Below the pieces are notes generated by a model, which searched no databases, was not told the DNA's origin, and saw only the letters and a list, made by a program, of their open reading frames with translations. Below, piece after piece: positions 57,010 to 64,000 of a DNA stretch of 64,000 nt. Origin of the DNA: Rufibacter sp. LB8. Its GTDB lineage: Bacteria > Bacteroidota > Bacteroidia > Cytophagales > Hymenobacteraceae. Position numbers and translations under genes: made by a program. Position 1 is the first letter of the stretch; every line of letters starts with the position of its first letter. The stretch lies in NCBI RefSeq assembly GCF_014876185.1, contig NZ_JADALJ010000001.1, positions 3,577,501 through 3,641,500 on the forward strand, in the 5' to 3' direction.

Positions 57010-58109
57010 TGCATTTGTTCGTTTCTTTTAACCAGCTCTTAATGAAGAAGATACTCGTATTCCTGTTTGCTATTCTTACTTTTTCAGCCCAGGCGGCAGA
57101 ATCTAAAGATGGTGCTGCGTTCAACCCCGGTGACATGATCATGCACCACATTGGTGATGATTATACCTGGCATTTCGCTGATGGCTTGGTGGCACCGTTG
57201 CCAGTTATATTATATGGGGAGAATGGGGTGGATGTTTTTTCGTCCAGCAACTTCTACAACGCCAACCATGAACTGCAGCCCTACAACGGCTACGTGATGA
57301 ACCATGGCCACATCTATTATGCAGATGCTAACGGCCAGGCCAGAACCGTGGAAGGCAAAGCGGTAGGTCCTCTGGATTTGTCCATCACCAAGAACGTGGC
57401 GTCTATGCTGTTGAGCGTGTTGCTGATGTTCTTAGTGTTTATGTCTATTGCCGGTGCATACAAGAAAAACAGAGGCAAGGCGCCGCGCGGCATGCAGTCG
57501 TTCTTTGAGCCCATCATTGTCTTTGTGCGTGATGACATTGCTAAAACCAACATTGGCCCTAAGTACGAGCGCTACATGCCGTATTTGTTGACCGTGTTCT
57601 TCTTTATCTGGTTTAACAACCTGTTGGGCTTGATGCCCGGTGGCGCTAACTTAACCGGTAACATCACGGTGACTTTGATCTTGGCGGTATTTACGTTGTT
57701 GATTACCGTGTTCTCTGGGAACAAATCCTACTGGGGACACATCTTCAACACGCCGGGTGTTCCGTGGTGGTTGAAGTGGGGTATTCCCATCATGCCGTTG
57801 GTGGAGGTGATCGGTATTTTTACCAAGCCTTTCTCTTTGATGGTTCGTCTTTTCGCCAACATCACGGCGGGTCACATCATCATCCTGAGTTTGTTCAGCT
57901 TGATCTTTATCTTTGAAAGCGTGGCCATTAGCCCGGTGAGTGTGGCATTTGCTATCTTCATGAACTTTTTGGAGCTGTTTGTGGCTTTACTGCAAGCGTA
58001 CATCTTCACCCTGCTGTCTGCCATGTATTTTGGTGGCGCGGTAGAGGAGCATGACGGTCACGGCGACCATGGCCACGGTGATGCGCCGCACACGGTAGCT
58101 GCCCATTAA
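57006..58109 (+). CDS. atpB: F-type ATP synthase subunit a
   Basis: This 367-residue (or 355 from the ATG at 57042) Fo subunit a carries the proton half-channels. It has the Bacteroidota-type N-terminal signal peptide (MKKILVFLFAILTFSAQA) and a periplasmic domain before the membrane part. Helices include ASMLLSVLLMFLVFMSIAGA, YLLTVFFFIWFNNLLGLMPG and the arginine-bearing helix SLMVRLFANITAGHIIILSL with the essential Arg. The C-terminus has a His/Asp-rich tail (EEHDGHGDHGHGDAPHTVAA), a possible metal-binding stretch. ATG overlaps the upstream stop. Confidence 0.96.
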   Translation: MMHLFVSFNQLLMKKILVFLFAILTFSAQAAESKDGAAFNPGDMIMHHIGDDYTWHFADGLVAPLPVILYGENGVDVFSSSNFYNANHELQPYNGYVMNHGHIYYADANGQARTVEGKAVGPLDLSITKNVASMLLSVLLMFLVFMSIAGAYKKNRGKAPRGMQSFFEPIIVFVRDDIAKTNIGPKYERYMPYLLTVFFFIWFNNLLGLMPGGANLTGNITVTLILAVFTLLITVFSGNKSYWGHIFNTPGVPWWLKWGIPIMPLVEVIGIFTKPFSLMVRLFANITAGHIIILSLFSLIFIFESVAISPVSVAFAIFMNFLELFVALLQAYIFTLLSAMYFGGAVEEHDGHGDHGHGDAPHTVAAH

Positions 58110-58131
58110 TTAATTTGAATTTCTTTTTTAA

Positions 58132-58407
<276 letters not shown>

Positions 58408-58421
58408 GATGATTTTTATGG

Positions 58422-58452
58422 CTCCCGTCCTGACGATTGGTCTGGACGGGAG
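58422..58452 (+). promoter_or_regulatory. Intercistronic hairpin atpE-atpF
   Basis: CTCCCGTCC (58422-58430), 13-base loop, GGACGGGAG (58444-58452), no T-run. It suits an RNA stabiliser or attenuator that raises atpE over atpF, matching the high copy of subunit c. Confidence 0.7.
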
Positions 58453-58520
58453 TTGTAATGAAAGCCAAGTAGTATATTGAGTTAATAAGAAGTTTCTTCC
58501 CAAGACTTTAACTGAAAGAA

Positions 58521-59018
58521 ATGAATCCATTAGTAACGCCAAATATTGGACTACTTATCTGGCAGACCATCACCTTTTTGGTGGTGCTTTTCCTGTTATC
58601 AAAGTTCGCCTGGAAACCCATTATGGCTGCCCTGCGTGAGCGCGAAAGCAACATTGACGCCGCTCTGAGCATGGCCGAAAAAGCCAAACTGGAGATGCAG
58701 TCTCTGAAAGCCGACAACGAGCGTCTTTTAAATGAAGCCCGTGCTGAGCGTGAGCGCATCTTGAAAGAAGCCACTGAGTCTGCCAACCATTTATTGGAAG
58801 CAGCCCGCACTAAAGCTACTGAAGAAGGTCAGCGCCTGGTTGAAAACGCCCGCGTTTCTATTGAGAACGAGAAGAAAGCTGCTCTTACAGAAGTAAGAAA
58901 CGTAGCCGCCAACTTGTCTATTGAGATAGCTGAGAAATTGATCAGACGTGAGTTGCAGGATCAAACCGCGCAACGTGCGTTGGTACAGAGCTACCTGCAG
59001 GAAGCCAATTTAGGCTAA
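58521..59018 (+). CDS. atpF: F-type ATP synthase subunit b
   Basis: This 165-residue peripheral-stalk subunit has an N-terminal membrane helix (NIGLLIWQTITFLVVLFLLS) followed by a long polar coiled coil (IDAALSMAEKAKLEMQSLKA, RAERERILKEATESANHLLE) and the C-terminal delta-binding end (IEIAEKLIRRELQDQTAQRA). Typical length. It starts 113 bp after atpE, the gap containing the hairpin. Confidence 0.95.
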   Translation: MNPLVTPNIGLLIWQTITFLVVLFLLSKFAWKPIMAALRERESNIDAALSMAEKAKLEMQSLKADNERLLNEARAERERILKEATESANHLLEAARTKATEEGQRLVENARVSIENEKKAALTEVRNVAANLSIEIAEKLIRRELQDQTAQRALVQSYLQEANLG

Positions 59019-59095
59019 ACCCTAAGAACCGGCGTGTTGCTTCCCGCCACTAGAGAAAAGGAAGTATCCTCGTTCAACCCACGCAAGAGAAAGAA

Positions 59096-59653
59096 ATGTC
59101 AGACGAAAGAGTTGCCTCCAGGTACGCAAAGTCTCTGCTAGAATTGGCCCAGGAGCAAGGTTCTCTGGAGAAAGTGTACGCAGACATGCGTTCCTTCACC
59201 AAAGTCCTGAATGAAAGCCGTGACTTCCAACTGGCCCTGCGCAACCCTATTATAAAGCATGACAAGAAGCTGGCCATCCTGACCGCCGTTTTTGGCGCAA
59301 GCATGACTCCGCTCACCATGGCTTTTTTCAAAATCATCACCCAGAAAAACCGTGAGGCTGTTCTGGAGTCTGTAGCAACTGAGTTTGTAAAACAATACAA
59401 CTTAATCAGTGGCATACAGAAAGCAACCGTGACCACGGCTGCCCCGCTGACAGATGACTTGCGTGCCACGTTCCAGCAAATGGTAGTGGACCGTACCGGT
59501 AGCAAAGTAGAGCTGACAGAAGTGGTGAACCCAGAAGTAGTTGGGGGTTATGTGCTGCGCATTGGTGACCAACAAATAGACAATACTATCAAAACCAGCG
59601 TGCAGAAATTGAGAAACAAGTTTAAAGAAAATCCATACATTACTAAACTATAA
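59096..59653 (+). CDS. atpH: F-type ATP synthase subunit delta
   Basis: This 185-residue F1 delta / OSCP subunit caps the alpha3beta3 head to the stalk. Recognisable are [18 protein letters not shown] at the N-terminus, [20 protein letters not shown] near residue 46, and the C-terminal signature [20 protein letters not shown] then [16 protein letters not shown]. atpA begins 2 bp after the stop. Confidence 0.95.
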   Translation: MSDERVASRYAKSLLELAQEQGSLEKVYADMRSFTKVLNESRDFQLALRNPIIKHDKKLAILTAVFGASMTPLTMAFFKIITQKNREAVLESVATEFVKQYNLISGIQKATVTTAAPLTDDLRATFQQMVVDRTGSKVELTEVVNPEVVGGYVLRIGDQQIDNTIKTSVQKLRNKFKENPYITKL

Positions 59654-59655
59654 TC

Positions 59656-61236
59656 ATGGCAGAAGTTAGACCTGATGAAGTATCAGCGATTTTAAGAGAA
59701 CAGCTGTCAAACTTCAGAACCGAAGCTGAACTGGAAGAAGTTGGTACGGTGCTGCAAGTGGGTGACGGTGTTGCTCGTATCTACGGCTTATCTAAGGCGC
59801 AGTCTGGTGAGTTGTTAGAGTTCGAAAATGGTCTGCAAGCCCTTGTTCTTAACTTAGAGGAAGACAATGTGGGTGCGGTATTGTTGGGTGACTGGTCCGA
59901 CGTTAAAGAAGGCGACACCGTAAAGAAAACAAATAAAATTGCCTCTGTAAAAGTAGGTGATGGCATGGTAGGCCGTGTGGTAAACACCCTGGGCCACCCT
60001 ATAGATGGCAAAGGTCCTTTGACCGGCGAACTCTATGAAATGCCCATTGAAAGAAAAGCACCCGGTGTTATTTACCGCCAGCCGGTAAACGAACCAATGC
60101 AAACCGGTATCAAAGCCATTGACTCTATGATTCCAATTGGCCGTGGCCAGCGGGAATTGATCATTGGTGACCGCCAGACAGGTAAATCTGCTGTGGCTAT
60201 TGACACCATCATCAACCAAGGTGAATTCTTTGACCGTGGTGAGCCTGTATTCTGTATCTATGTTGCGGTTGGCCAGAAGGCTTCTACCGTGGCGCAGATT
60301 GTGAATGCCTTGGAGTCTGCCGGTGCCATGCGTTACACTGTGGTGGTAGCTGCTCCAGCTGCTGACCCTGCTCCTCTTCAATTCTACGCACCCTTTACCG
60401 GTGCTGCTATTGGTGAGTTCTTCCGTGACACCGGTCGTCCTGCACTGGTAGTTTATGATGACTTGTCTAAGCAAGCAGTAGCGTACCGTGAAGTGTCTTT
60501 GTTGCTTCGTCGTCCTCCAGGACGTGAGGCTTACCCAGGTGACGTATTCTATCTTCACTCCCGTTTGTTGGAGCGTGCGGCTAAAATCAACGCTTCTGAC
60601 GAGATTGCGCGTGACATGAACGATTTGCCGGAGTCTATCAAGCATTTGGTGAAAGGTGGTGGTTCTTTGACCGCGCTTCCTATCATTGAGACGCAGGCCG
60701 GTGACGTTTCTGCCTATATCCCAACCAACGTGATTTCTATCACAGACGGTCAGATCTTCTTGGAAACCAACTTGTTCAACTCTGGTATCCGTCCGGCTAT
60801 CAACGTAGGTATCTCGGTATCTAGGGTAGGTGGTAACGCCCAGATCAAGTCAATGAAGAAAGTGGCTGGTACGCTCAAGCTGGACCAGGCGCAGTTCCGT
60901 GAATTGGAAGCTTTCGCTAAGTTTGGTTCTGACCTAGATGCCTCTACCAAATTGACCATTGAGCGTGGCCGCAGAAACCTGGAAGTGTTGAAGCAAGCCC
61001 AGTTCTCGCCGGTAGCGGTAGAGGACCAGGTAGCCATGATCTACTGCTGTACCAACGGTCTGATTGATGATGTGCCGGTAAACGAAGTGCGTACGTTTGA
61101 GAAAGACTTCTTGATGACCTTGAACGCGCAGCACCGTCCGGTATTGGATTCTTTGAGAGCCGGTAAGATTGATGATACCGTAACAGGTACGTTGAAAGAA
61201 GTAGCGCGCGATTTGACTGCGAGATACCGTAACTAA
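59656..61236 (+). CDS. atpA: F-type ATP synthase subunit alpha
   Basis: This 526-residue regulatory/catalytic head subunit has an N-terminal helix ([16 protein letters not shown]), beta-barrel ([20 protein letters not shown]), P-loop in [19 protein letters not shown] near residue 170, and the alpha/beta signature [20 protein letters not shown] near 355 with [19 protein letters not shown] following. Codon use is more strongly biased than in the rest of the window (frequent GGT and GTT), consistent with high expression. A hairpin separates it from atpG. Confidence 0.97.
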   Translation: MAEVRPDEVSAILREQLSNFRTEAELEEVGTVLQVGDGVARIYGLSKAQSGELLEFENGLQALVLNLEEDNVGAVLLGDWSDVKEGDTVKKTNKIASVKVGDGMVGRVVNTLGHPIDGKGPLTGELYEMPIERKAPGVIYRQPVNEPMQTGIKAIDSMIPIGRGQRELIIGDRQTGKSAVAIDTIINQGEFFDRGEPVFCIYVAVGQKASTVAQIVNALESAGAMRYTVVVAAPAADPAPLQFYAPFTGAAIGEFFRDTGRPALVVYDDLSKQAVAYREVSLLLRRPPGREAYPGDVFYLHSRLLERAAKINASDEIARDMNDLPESIKHLVKGGGSLTALPIIETQAGDVSAYIPTNVISITDGQIFLETNLFNSGIRPAINVGISVSRVGGNAQIKSMKKVAGTLKLDQAQFRELEAFAKFGSDLDASTKLTIERGRRNLEVLKQAQFSPVAVEDQVAMIYCCTNGLIDDVPVNEVRTFEKDFLMTLNAQHRPVLDSLRAGKIDDTVTGTLKEVARDLTARYRN

Positions 61237-61250
61237 TTTAACTTAACAGG

Positions 61251-61290
61251 AGAAGCGCGCCGGAGATTTCTGGTGCGCTTCTTTCTCTGT
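61251..61290 (+). promoter_or_regulatory. Intercistronic hairpin atpA-atpG, terminator-like
   Basis: AGAAGCGCGCC (61251-61261), 10-base loop, GGTGCGCTTCT (61272-61282), then TTCTCTGTTT. Eleven-pair stem with a T-rich tail. It may attenuate transcription into atpG, whose product is needed at one third of the alpha level. Confidence 0.72.
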
Positions 61291-61310
61291 TTATACGTGA
61301 CTGAAACTGA

Positions 61311-62201
61311 ATGGCAAGTTTAAAAGAAGTACGTAACCGTATTGTTTCTGTAGGTTCAACGCAGCAGATCACCAAAGCCATGAAAATGGTGGCGGCGGCC
61401 AAGTTGCGCCGGGCCCAGGATAATATTCTGCGCATGCGTCCGTATGCCCAGCGCCTGAATAACATTCTCACCAACCTTTCCAACGTGGAAGGCGAAGCTG
61501 GCCAGAATGTGTATTCTCAGAAGCGCGACGTGCAGCGGGTGTTGATCATTGCCGTAACCTCAGACCGCGGTCTGTGCGGCGCGTTCAACAGCAACGTGAT
61601 GAAGGCAGTCAACATTTTGATAGCTGAGCGTTACAGCGCCCAGGCCGCCGCCGGCAACGTGGAGATCATGGCTATTGGCAAAAAAGGCCACGAGTTCTTC
61701 AACAAGCGCAGTTTCCCAATGGCCGGTGACTATACCACTGTCTTCGGGAATCTGTCTTTTGACCGCGTGCGCGTAGCCGCCGAGCAAGCCATGGACGGCT
61801 TCAGAACCGGTTTGTATGATCAGGTAGACTTGGTGTACAACGAGTTCAAGAACGTGGCCACCCAGTTTGTGCGCACTGAGCAATTCCTGCCTATTCAGGA
61901 AAGCGAACTAGATGCTAACGCCACGCAAGTAGAGTCTGACTATATCTTTGAGCCGTCTAAGCAGGAGATTCTGGAGCAATTGATTCCTAAATCGTTGAAG
62001 ATTCAGGTGTACAAGGCCGTGTTGGAATCCAATGCCTCTGAGCACGGTGCCCGGATGACCGCCATGGACAAGGCCACCGAAAACGCCGGTGAACTGTTGA
62101 AACAACTGAAACTGACCTATAACCGAACGCGGCAGGCCGCCATTACCACTGAGATCCTTGAGATTGTGGGTGGTGCCGAGGCGCTTGCAGCCAGCAGATA
62201 A
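61311..62201 (+). CDS. atpG: F-type ATP synthase subunit gamma
   Basis: The 296-residue central rotor shaft has the N-terminal helix signature SLKEVRNRIVSVGSTQQITK AMKM, the middle ITVTSDRGLCGAFNSNVMKA-like segment (IAVTSDRGLCGAFNSNVM) and the C-terminal ASEHGARMTAMDKATENAGE then TYNRTRQAAITTEILEIVGG. It is the last ATP synthase gene here; atpD and atpC do not follow and must be encoded elsewhere, as is common in Bacteroidota. Confidence 0.96.
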   Translation: MASLKEVRNRIVSVGSTQQITKAMKMVAAAKLRRAQDNILRMRPYAQRLNNILTNLSNVEGEAGQNVYSQKRDVQRVLIIAVTSDRGLCGAFNSNVMKAVNILIAERYSAQAAAGNVEIMAIGKKGHEFFNKRSFPMAGDYTTVFGNLSFDRVRVAAEQAMDGFRTGLYDQVDLVYNEFKNVATQFVRTEQFLPIQESELDANATQVESDYIFEPSKQEILEQLIPKSLKIQVYKAVLESNASEHGARMTAMDKATENAGELLKQLKLTYNRTRQAAITTEILEIVGGAEALAASR

Positions 62202-62223
62202 GTTTCAAACATTATCCTTTCAT

Positions 62224-62253
62224 GCAAACGCCCATTGGAAAATGGGCGTTTGC
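62224..62253 (+). terminator. Hairpin after atpG
   Basis: GCAAACGCCCATT (62224-62236), GGAA tetraloop, AATGGGCGTTTGC (62241-62253). A perfect 13-bp stem, with a poor T-run (TGTTT). It probably ends or protects the atp transcript. Confidence 0.75.
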
Positions 62254-62340
62254 TGTTTACAGGCGTTGGTATTACGCCAACATTAAATTTGCCGCGCTTG
62301 CTCTAAATGTGCGGGGCAACTACCATATGCTGATATCTTT

Positions 62341-62380
62341 ACGTTTTCGGCTTCATTTCCAGAAATGACCCCGAAAACGG
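62341..62380. repeat. Family R palindrome, copy R26
   Basis: ACGTTTTCGGCTTCATTT, CCAG, AAATGACCCCGAAAACGG. Located 20 bp before the alkaline phosphatase start codon, so within its leader or promoter. Confidence 0.9.
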
Positions 62381-62399
62381 TTATCAGAAATTCATAAAC

Positions 62400-64000
62400 A
62401 TGGGAAAACAGTCCATACGCTTTTGGTTCTTGCTTTTGCTGGCGCTTTGCACGAGCACCTCGGTGTTCGCGCAGAAGAAAAAGAAGAAGAACGCGGCCCC
62501 AGATAAACCGAAGCTAGTGATTGGGATTGTGGTGGACCAGATGCGCTATGATTACCTCTACCGCTACTGGGGCAAGTACTCTAACAACGGGTTCAAGCGG
62601 TTAATCAACGAAGGCTTCAACTTTCGGAACAACCATTACAATTACGTTCCTACTTATACAGGTCCGGGCCATGCGTCTATCTACACTGGCACCACGCCCG
62701 CCATACACGGTATTGTGGGCAATGACTGGTACAACCGTGCCACCGGCCGCAACATCTATTGTTCTGAGGATAAGTCCGTGAAAACCGTGGGCAGTACCTC
62801 CAAAGCCGGGGAAATGTCGCCGGTGAACATGTTGAGTACTACCATCACAGATGAACTCAAACTAGCCACCAACCAGAAAAGCAAAGTCATTGGCCTGAGC
62901 TTGAAAGACAGAGGTTCTATTCTTCCGGCGGGGCATTCGGCGAATGCGGCATATTGGTATGACGGCGCCAACGGCGCCATGATCACCAGCACCTATTACA
63001 TGCAGGAACTTCCGGCGTGGGTACAGGCGTTCAACGCCCGCAGGCTGCCTGAACAGTATACCAGCCAACCCTGGAACACGCTGTTGCCCATAGACCAATA
63101 CACGCAGAGCACCGCAGATGACCAACGCCACGAAGGTGTTTTTTCGGGCGAAGCCAAGCCTATTTTTCCGCACAACATTCCCGCCTACCGCGGCAAGACG
63201 TTTGACATTCTCAGATCCATTCCCGCCGGAAACACCTATACCAAGGATTTCGCCATTGAGGCCATTAAAGCCGAGAGCCTGGGCAAAGGCGAAGTCACCG
63301 ATTTTCTGGCCGTCAGTTTCTCAACGCCAGATTATGTGGGGCACCAGTTCGGGCCGAACGCCATTGAGGTGGAAGACCTATATTTGCGCCTTGATTTGGA
63401 ATTGGCTGATTTTCTGAAATTTTTGGATGGTCATTTAGGCAAACAGAACGTATTGATATTCCTGACCGCTGACCACGGCGCCGCGCAAAATCCGCAGTAC
63501 ATGAAAAGCCTGCGCATTCCGGCCGGCAATTCCAACAATGCGGTCATGACAGATTCGCTCAAAAAGCACCTGAACAGCAAGTTTGGGACGGCAGACTGGG
63601 TGAGCAGTTTCATGAACCAGCAGGTGTACCTGAACCACGCGGTGGTGGAAAGTAAGAAGGCCAACCTCACCGAAATACAGGAAGAGGTAGCAAGGTTCAT
63701 GCAACGGTTCCCGGGCGTGTTGCGGTCTTTCACCGCAGATGCCTTGATGAAGTCGCACTGGACGCGCGGCTTGGGCATGCTGATGGAGAATGGTTATATG
63801 CCGTACCGGTCAGGAGACGTGTTAGTGGCGTTTCAGCCGGGCTGGTATGAGAACTGGGGCCGAACCGAGGCCAAAGGCACTACGCACGGCAGTTCGTGGA
63901 CCTATGACACGCACATACCGCTGCTGTGGTACGGCTGGCAGATTCCGGCGGGCGAGTCAACGGTAAGAACAGAGATTATAGACATAGCGCCCAGTTTGGC
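62400..64000 (+). CDS. PafA-type alkaline phosphatase, partial (runs off window)
   Basis: The first 533 codons are present; the 3' end lies beyond the window. A signal peptide (FWFLLLLALCTSTSVFAQ) and lysine-rich stretch precede an alkaline-phosphatase-superfamily domain: IGIVVDQMRYDYLYRYWGKY (metal-binding Asp), NYVPTYTGPGHASIYTGTTP with the nucleophilic Thr, SFSTPDYVGHQFGPNAIEVE and LIFLTADHGAAQ with metal-binding Asp/His, plus a late TTHGSSWTYDTHIPLLWYGW. PafA enzymes are periplasmic phosphate-monoester hydrolases made in Bacteroidota. ATG at 62400; no other start fits the signal peptide. Confidence 0.92.
   Translation, partial: MGKQSIRFWFLLLLALCTSTSVFAQKKKKKNAAPDKPKLVIGIVVDQMRYDYLYRYWGKYSNNGFKRLINEGFNFRNNHYNYVPTYTGPGHASIYTGTTPAIHGIVGNDWYNRATGRNIYCSEDKSVKTVGSTSKAGEMSPVNMLSTTITDELKLATNQKSKVIGLSLKDRGSILPAGHSANAAYWYDGANGAMITSTYYMQELPAWVQAFNARRLPEQYTSQPWNTLLPIDQYTQSTADDQRHEGVFSGEAKPIFPHNIPAYRGKTFDILRSIPAGNTYTKDFAIEAIKAESLGKGEVTDFLAVSFSTPDYVGHQFGPNAIEVEDLYLRLDLELADFLKFLDGHLGKQNVLIFLTADHGAAQNPQYMKSLRIPAGNSNNAVMTDSLKKHLNSKFGTADWVSSFMNQQVYLNHAVVESKKANLTEIQEEVARFMQRFPGVLRSFTADALMKSHWTRGLGMLMENGYMPYRSGDVLVAFQPGWYENWGRTEAKGTTHGSSWTYDTHIPLLWYGWQIPAGESTVRTEIIDIAPSL

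Overview
The window comes from a Bacteroidota chromosome, most likely the Cytophagales/Hymenobacteraceae side (Rufibacter- or Pontibacter-like). The grounds are a gldKLMN block with a PorP/SprF-type gene, an SprE/PorW-type lipoprotein, a type IX secretion (T9SS) sorting domain on a secreted protein, Bacteroidota-type -7 boxes (TAnnTTTG), an ATP synthase operon without atpD/atpC, and many SusCD-free secreted or lipoprotein genes. The genus is an inference from gene content; no rRNA or tRNA gene was seen.

Layout. 0-3 kb: DUF559 nuclease, MoxR ATPase, a TPR secreted protein whose 3' end runs into a repeat, and DUF4159. 3-9 kb: a delta-60 repeat T9SS cargo, then tldE and tldD separated by a four-helix-bundle (S23/IVS-type) gene bounded by 33-bp inverted repeats. 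9.4-14 kb: nagA and an ECF sigma / HEAT-repeat anti-sigma-like / two DUF4097-like secreted proteins operon. 14-19 kb: small membrane and lipoprotein genes, a penicillin acylase-family enzyme and a Spy-like protein. 19-23 kb: an M16 peptidase pair. 23-32.4 kb: one co-directional efflux locus (HlyD adaptor, TolC, MacB-type ATPase, two permeases, sigma-54 response regulator, histidine kinase) preceded by a candidate sigma-54 promoter and two enhancer-like sites. 32.9-38.7 kb: TPR/HExxH protease, DUF72, RlpA-SPOR, a MORN-like secreted protein and YraN. 38.8-48.9 kb: lipB, a small conserved gene, a WecA/MraY-like transferase, DUF4271, hemD, porP-like and gldKLMN. 49-56 kb: uvrC, a class A PBP and an SprE/PorW-like gene. 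56.4-62.2 kb: ATP synthase operon from atpZ-like to atpG. 62.4 kb to the end: a PafA-type alkaline phosphatase that runs off the window.

The outstanding feature is between the genes. A palindrome of about 40 bp (family R; stem CCGTTTTCGGGCTCATTT / AAATGAGCCCGAAAACGG) occurs 28 times by my reading, nearly always intergenic and mostly at gene 3' ends. It is absent from the two long operons at 39-48.9 kb and 56.4-62.3 kb. It combines with other palindromic modules (a 46-bp family B, GC-rich families C and D, and short oriented hairpins with a TTNNTAAA core) into nested, symmetric composite inverted repeats. I read these as a dispersed non-autonomous palindromic element system comparable in style to REP/BIME or MITE families. 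No mobilising enzyme for it is visible in the window.

Genes that probably work together: GldKLMN, the PorP-like protein and the SprE-like protein build the T9SS, which would export the delta-60 protein. The efflux pump locus appears to be controlled by its own two-component system. The ECF sigma operon looks like an envelope-response unit.
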